Positions 58,033 through 64,000 of a stretch of DNA of 64,000 bases are shown here, piece by piece. Source of the stretch: Sclerodactyla briareus (taxonomy: Eukaryota > Echinodermata > Holothuroidea > Dendrochirotida > Sclerodactylidae). Below the pieces are notes generated by a model. The model did not search any database. It saw nothing but the letters and a program-made list of their open reading frames with translations, and was not told where the DNA came from. The stretch spans positions 74,501-138,500 of the forward strand of contig JAODTK010001355.1 in the NCBI GenBank assembly GCA_026419785.1, written 5' to 3'. Each line of letters starts with the position of its first letter. Position 1 is the stretch's first letter. The translations under genes were made by a program, and so were the position numbers.

Positions 58033-61000
58033 ATTTGTTAAAATTATGTTATGAATTGAGATTTTATGATGCAGTTTGATAGTACGAGTATATATGTCAA
58101 AACATGACCTTCACATTGCTCAGTGTATGGTAAATATATGACGTACTCCAGATGAAAAGCAGTAGGCCTACAGTGTACCACCAAGCTAGCACTCATGACA
58201 TCGCTCAAAGGTGCCACCATAATTTTCTGCAGGCAGTTGTAGTTGCAATTTGCATCACTTGATGAATAGATGAATGAGAAAAGTGTTTTGTTCCCCTCTT
58301 TTGATTTACTCACTGTGTATTTGTTTAGTGTTCTGGGATTGATCATTGCCCTCCCCCATGGCCCCATCCCTCCCCACCCCTTGCAACTCTCAAAGTACGT
58401 AAACCTAGTATCAGGCCTATCCTTAATCAAACGAGTGGATAAGCAAGAAGAAATTCCCCAAACCCCAAAGAGCCAAAATATTATTGACCGTCTTGCGATA
58501 CTCAGCCAGTATGTCTACTATGTTCAACCCTTGTTGTGGTACAGTATATGCACAGCTCATTGAATATTGGAAAACCCTAAGTGATTGGTGGATGATTTTA
58601 CTACAAAACTTTTTCTCAATGAAACAGGTTCACACATGCGCAGTGATAACAAGAAGTATCTATTGCTGTGTGACTCATATTCCCAACATACTGTATATAG
58701 TACTGTATTGTTACAAATGTGCACTGGCACATATGGTGGAATAAAACCAAAAATATAATCATGTATTTGCTGACTGGAAAGAGGAAATCTACTTTCTCTC
58801 TCCACGGGCATGATGCACGATCAATTTATTCTCGTTTCTGAAGTTTCAGTAACTTGTCCATATTAAACATGTTTTGAAGCTTAGGAGTGAAAAGTTTATA
58901 GCTAGATCGCAAATTTGAGGTTGAAAAAAAGGTATCCTAATACACACTGTAGCATATTCAACTTAACATTAGGCTATACATAGCGCCTTCCGAAATAAGT
59001 GCTCATAAAATCCTTTGATTCTAGTATTTTGAGTATTTGGTTTGGCACAAAACACCTTCAATCCTGCCTCATACCTTGTTTGTAAAGAATTCCATTGTTT
59101 GTACGTGTTTCGGCACTATTATACTTCAATACTATATGCTAATAATCTACTACTATATCCGAAACATTTCCAGCAAAATTCTGGTTTTGCTGTCAATTGC
59201 TGCGCGTGCCGCATACATGTACATATACAGGTTGGTCATGTACTAGTTTTGGGAAATTGGGTAGTTACTGAGGCCTTACGGCACTGGCGATAAACAAATC
59301 ATTCTTTTTCCATTCAACTGGAAGATGATCGACTCGTAACTTTTCCTGTGAACTCTCATCAAGGTATTCATGGTTTCAATTAGCGAAGCGATGAGTTCAG
59401 TTGTACAATCCGCGACATCATTCACAATCAACTAAACTTACTAGGCTCTCGTACCGTACGATTGTGCATGCAACAGCTTTGTATGAAGAAGCCATGCCTG
59501 CTTCATAGTCGGTACTAATATTCTGCACCTTAATAACCATGTGTGTGCCAGTGCCTATTTTTTGCCATGCCGTGAGTGAAACCATACAGTATAATGGCAT
59601 GATCGCAAACATTGTGCATGAATGTTTATGTGCTACGATCGATTGCCTGCAATTTTCTGTATGGCAGTGGCGCTACAGCTATCATGAGAAAAACTCCAGG
59701 CTGCTGACTACGGAACTCCGAGAAGTAGATTATTAACAATGAGAGTAATTTATAGTTTGCTATTCCGATCATTCTGAAATTCGACCAGGCGCTGTTGACG
59801 AAAATAAGGGGTCGCCTCGGTGTCGCCTGGGCATGCAAGAAAGGAGCACCCAGTGACGCAAAATTACAGAACCATGGGGTAAAAAAATCGCTGGCGGCTA
59901 AGCTTTATGGGGAGCCTTTGCGTGAAGAGAATTACACCACCTAGCAGCTACGGTGAGCAGGGGATGAAATGAAGGTACTGGAGCAGAGAGTAGGGGGGGG
60001 GGGGTGGGGGGTAATACCCTTGATTTCGTGAATTCTGGTGTGGGTCCAGAGGTCATTCGGGTAGACCCGGTGGATTTGATCACTTTCCTTGTTTTCTGTA
60101 CTTTGCGAGACCTGGACATATTAGAAAGGCAGAGGCTATACAGTAGAGTAGACCTGGCTCAGCCTCACATGCTTTATTACATATCAGTCCTTGACCCTCA
60201 CAAAATGTTGCACTAAGCACATTTCATCAAGTTTAAGTGGTCAGCCCCCGGTCTATGAATTTCCTCGGGGTTATTGATGTTTTTTGGGGAGCTGATAACC
60301 CCTGGGTCCCTCCAGCTTATCTTGAACCCTGACTGTATTTTATGAGGCAATTTTTTGTGAGCAATACCTATGATATGGCTCCTCCAAAGAGGTATTATCT
60401 AGGAAAGTAATTGGGCAAATTATTGGAGGGGGGGGGGGGTTGCTTACTGTACCACTCGAGAATACTGCCTTGAAAGTTAACAAGTAGTCGGCTATTGTAC
60501 TCAGTGTGCTTGTATCTGAGGCTAGAATTCCATATTAAGTGCAGATGGGATTAGGGGGATTAGAGGGGAATTTTATCAATAGGGATCAACTGTATGATAG
60601 GGTGAATCTGTCTTAGATGTTGCCATGTTTCATGCTGCACCTGTGGGGTCCTATACCAATGCTGTCAATGCTATGCCATGCATTAGGAAGGCCTTGCAGT
60701 TTTAAATTGTATGGAAACTGTGACTCAAAAACTGAAACCAAAATCACTGCTACGTAGACTAGCATCCTTTCAGTTTGCAGTATATACTGGTGTTACAATT
60801 AATTACTGGTAAGTACTGCAAACTAATTACCCCGAAATTGCCGGTTGATATCCCATTCTATCTTAGGTTGATCCTAACACAAATATGAGTTTTATGCAAG
60901 GTTTCACCAAAGATGCTCCCTTGTGCTTTAACAGCATTGTACGCTGTACTGTACACAAGATTGTGAATGCATGGCTGATCTCTCTGGCAGGGCGTCACTG

Positions 61001-63802
61001 TTATGGTGTATTCAAATTACAAGTGTGGAATTGTAAATTATTATTTTAATTATTATTCAGTAGAATATACTATCACAGGGTTGTTGATAAATGGCAGGAC
61101 TGCAGGGAGCTGCTAGTTCTCGCGTGTTCGCAGTGTGTGAAATGAGAGGGCTTGGGTGTCATGCCAGGGCCAAAACATTACTAGGGGGAGCGGAAGGGGG
61201 GGGGGAGCAGATCAAGGTGAGGTTAGTGATGTGAGATTTAGGAGATTAGATTGTCTTCGTAAGATTTAGACCAACAATACATGAACAATGTTTACACTGT
61301 AAAAATTTACTTGCTGTTATACAATGAAAATTTCTCCCACAGTTTTCTGAAATTTTTTCAGAAAAGCTTGCACCCCCTCTAACTTATTCAGGACTTGGGT
61401 GCTACTTTAGGGCTCTCAGGCAGGGTTCACGATAAGCGAGGCGCCCAGGGGCTAATTAGCTCACTGAAATGCATCATGAACCCCTGTCCCACTTATATTC
61501 TATGGACCGGGCAATTTGTGGGTGTGCAAACATCTCTTTAGTTCTTTGGTGATCACACTGAAGTAACCATGATCAGGGCAATGCACTTTTTCGCTCCAAT
61601 GGTCTTGGGTATCGATGCAGGAGATGAGAAAGTATTCTATGCCCAGGGTTCTATCAAAGTACCCTGGTCACATGCCAGAATCGACGAACCAGGGCTAATT
61701 CTTTTGGAAAGTAGCTCCTGGTTTCCGGTCCCTTATTTTGGCCCCTGCTTTCAGGTGTAACTATAAAACATTAAATATTATGTTCATGTTCGAGCTAGAA
61801 AAAAACAACAGAAAACAGGGCGGGCTCCTTGGATATATTGTTCCAGTATTGACTGCCCCCAGAGGCTGTGCTAAGGCTGCAGAGTTTTTTACCTAGCAGT
61901 GAGGTTAATTTAGGGGCTGCTGGAGGGAAAATAACTTGGCATGCTTGGAGTTAGGTTTTCATCCCCCATCAAGATGTTTCATACCAGCTTCATAACCTAG
62001 AATTGGATAGGATCAGAGTTCAGTACAACACCATTGTAGTGTGACTGTTACCTGCCCCTGTGGTCATTCTTATACAGTAGGCATTCCATTTGTCCATAGG
62101 CAATATACCTGTAGGCCTGTGTTGAATCAAGACTGTACATCATACTGATTAGCTACTTGGGATTTGTTTCGATTTGTGTAATAATAATATTGGCCTGTGG
62201 TGTTCCTACAGTAAATGTATGCCCTGGCAATCCAACGATAATGCATACACTGGAATGAGGCTGGCATGTAAAATACTGGAAGGTGAGATGAACATGTCAT
62301 GTTTTTTTTTCCGCAATTTTGCAATGTCCACCTGCGATGCATGTACCATAGATTTTTTACATCAGTCCACCCTACCTAAAAAAAATCCTGTGAAGATGCA
62401 GATGTTGTCAAAATTTGATTTTTGCTTCTCAGGACAGTGTTTGGCACACATGTTCTTGGTTCACCTCCAGAAAGCAGTTCAGTAAAATTTTGTAGTTGTT
62501 ACTACGTATTCCAATCTTTATTTCTGGGATATAGCCTACCTCCTCCCCTAGGCCATGCTCTGCTCTCGTGTACTGTCTGCGCTTTACAAGTGGAGACATA
62601 ACTCTATGCATAGAGGCTACTGGTGCGGTGCCGCCGCTGCCGTAATTGGTCTGAGACGCCGCACGTGGCCTCCAACACCCCTGCAGGATTGGGGGAACAT
62701 TCTTTCAAGCAGGACTGTGAAAAAATCGCCTGAAGAAAATGGGATACTTGTATTGATTTGTGACGACGCATATGAGATTGATACAGCACCGCTGAGTGGG
62801 TACTACACCCATCTGTCCCGTAATCTGCAATCACGGCAGTCCCGAGGGCTGCTAAATAGACGTACAAATCAATGCCACGGTGCCCCGATATTTTGACGGG
62901 ATGGGTCTATTATTAAATTATTACGGATTTAAAATTGTCTTGTCACTCCTCTCAAACCCATCTCATACTGACAGAGTGGGCCTCCTAGCTCTATTTCACT
63001 TCTTCTCAATTTCACTCATGTGTAATATGTATAGTTATGGAAGGTATTCATATTCAAGAGTCTGATTTACTTTCACCAAGTTTACCTCCTGGAGAATGAG
63101 ATGACGGATGTGTGAGCACGGATTGGATCAGTAGAATTCCTCGGACTATTCCTCGGCTGGGACTAATTTTGATAGGTTATCAGGGTTCTGCCACTGCTGG
63201 TCGGCACTGGTCCGTGGTAGCCGGCACTCAGCTTTTCCACCGCACTCTGAAGCTCAAGTTTGAGGTCTTCCAGCGCACAGACATGACAATTGTTCAATAT
63301 CTGCATATACGCAGCAATGAAATTTTTGTTGTTGGACTTAATCATCAAATTGCTGAAAATTTTCCAAATTTTAGCCAGTACACCTATTTGGGGGCTGTGC
63401 ATAACCCTGGGTTATGTATGCTATAAATTGCATAGAGGGTACTGTGTCAGTATGAGATGGGTGGGCATTCATCCCTCATATGCCCCCAAACCAGGTGAGG
63501 TTTTTGGGGAAAATCTTGTTTAAAAAGCCAGAAAACCTAATAGTCAGTGTACTACTCCTCATGCCGTCTTCAGGTATGGCACGTACCAGAATGGGTCATT
63601 CTGAACAGTCTGGACCCTATCATATCTTATTTTTATTTACCTAACACCCCAAAAGGGAGTGAACGAAATTGACACTTTCCGTATACCTTGAGAGTGATTT
63701 AGTTGATTTGAAGCCATAGCTCTATAAACCGTGCAATTCTTGTGTTGTAAGGAGTCACTGATTTTTTATGACTCGAGTCATTGTCTTTCATAAGATTTAT
63801 GT
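58033..63802. other. Long stretch without recognised genes
   Basis: No domain-bearing frames were recognised; the best-looking frame (62555-62896, plus) has no known family features. G-rich tracts lie at 59993-60004, 60428-60439 and about 61196-61205. None of the window's repeat families were identified. Confidence 0.3.
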
Positions 63803-63846
63803 GACTCGAGTCAAGTCACTGACTCAAGTCACTGACTCAAGTCACT
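63803..63846 (+). repeat. 13-bp tandem repeat with TGACTCA motifs
   Basis: The unit gactcaagtcact repeats about three times (first unit gactcgagtcaagtcact). TGACTCA occurs at 63820-63826, 63833-63839 and, separately, 63910-63916. Related motifs lie near 16265-16290. Confidence 0.85.
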
Positions 63847-64000
63847 GTACTGTTTCAATGGGGAAAATTTCCACAAAGTTGTTAGAGTCATTTCATATCT
63901 GGAAAGTAGTGACTCAAGTCATGACTGCTTGAACCATCATCACTGGAAACCTTAATAGGGACATCTTTAATTAATAGGGGGCAGTGCTGGTCCTCAGTTT

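Overview
The window is eukaryotic, repeat-rich, mostly non-coding DNA. No reading frame is long or family-like enough to be a complete gene. There is no operon-like packing. Splice-type signals, non-LTR retrotransposon remains, a tRNA-derived SINE, MITE-like elements, GT microsatellites and satellite arrays dominate. The repeat style suggests a marine invertebrate, possibly a deuterostome such as an echinoderm or hemichordate, but that is inference and nothing in the sequence proves it.

The only host coding sequence with a recognisable family signature is one short exon on the minus strand at 1050-1161. It encodes part of an LDL-receptor YWTD beta-propeller of the LRP4/5/6 type and ends in a GTGAGT donor. 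The rest of that gene must lie outside the window or across long introns.

Layout: 1-11 kb is mostly unique-looking non-coding DNA with one SINE copy (about 6.0 kb), hAT-like ends and long C tracts. At 11.2-12.3 kb a 760-bp MITE flanked by a 9-bp direct repeat sits directly beside a complete tRNA-derived SINE; a second copy of the MITE is at 18.46-19.25 kb. From 22 to 35 kb there is a transposon cluster: four copies of one GC-tract-bearing, CAGTGGCG-ended (hAT-like) element, two of them in a tail-to-tail inverted pair, plus a nearly whole but decayed CR1/L2-type LINE on the minus strand (23.5-27.25 kb) with endonuclease, reverse transcriptase and C-terminal regions and an (AAAT)n tail. From 35 to 42 kb almost nothing is recognisable.

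From 42 to 57 kb there is a composite satellite region: a 5'-truncated LINE (about 43.0-43.7 kb), repeated modules (a hairpin plus GT microsatellite; a 'GATGAACCGTAGG' module; a third flanking module), an array with a period near 660 bp (48.3-51.2 kb) and an array with a period near 310 bp (52.3-55.4 kb). The arrays are full of AGGTCA half-sites in DR1, DR4 and DR5 arrangements. Variable homopolymer lengths suggest that about 46-55.5 kb was assembled from poorly polished long reads. 57-64 kb is mostly unannotatable, with a LINE-like 3' end, an inverted repeat and a 13-bp tandem repeat.

I found no convincing new gene system. The items most worth following up are the hormone-receptor-like half-site satellite, the 314-bp exact duplication inside a diverged array, the 9-bp-TSD MITE family and the GC-tract element family.
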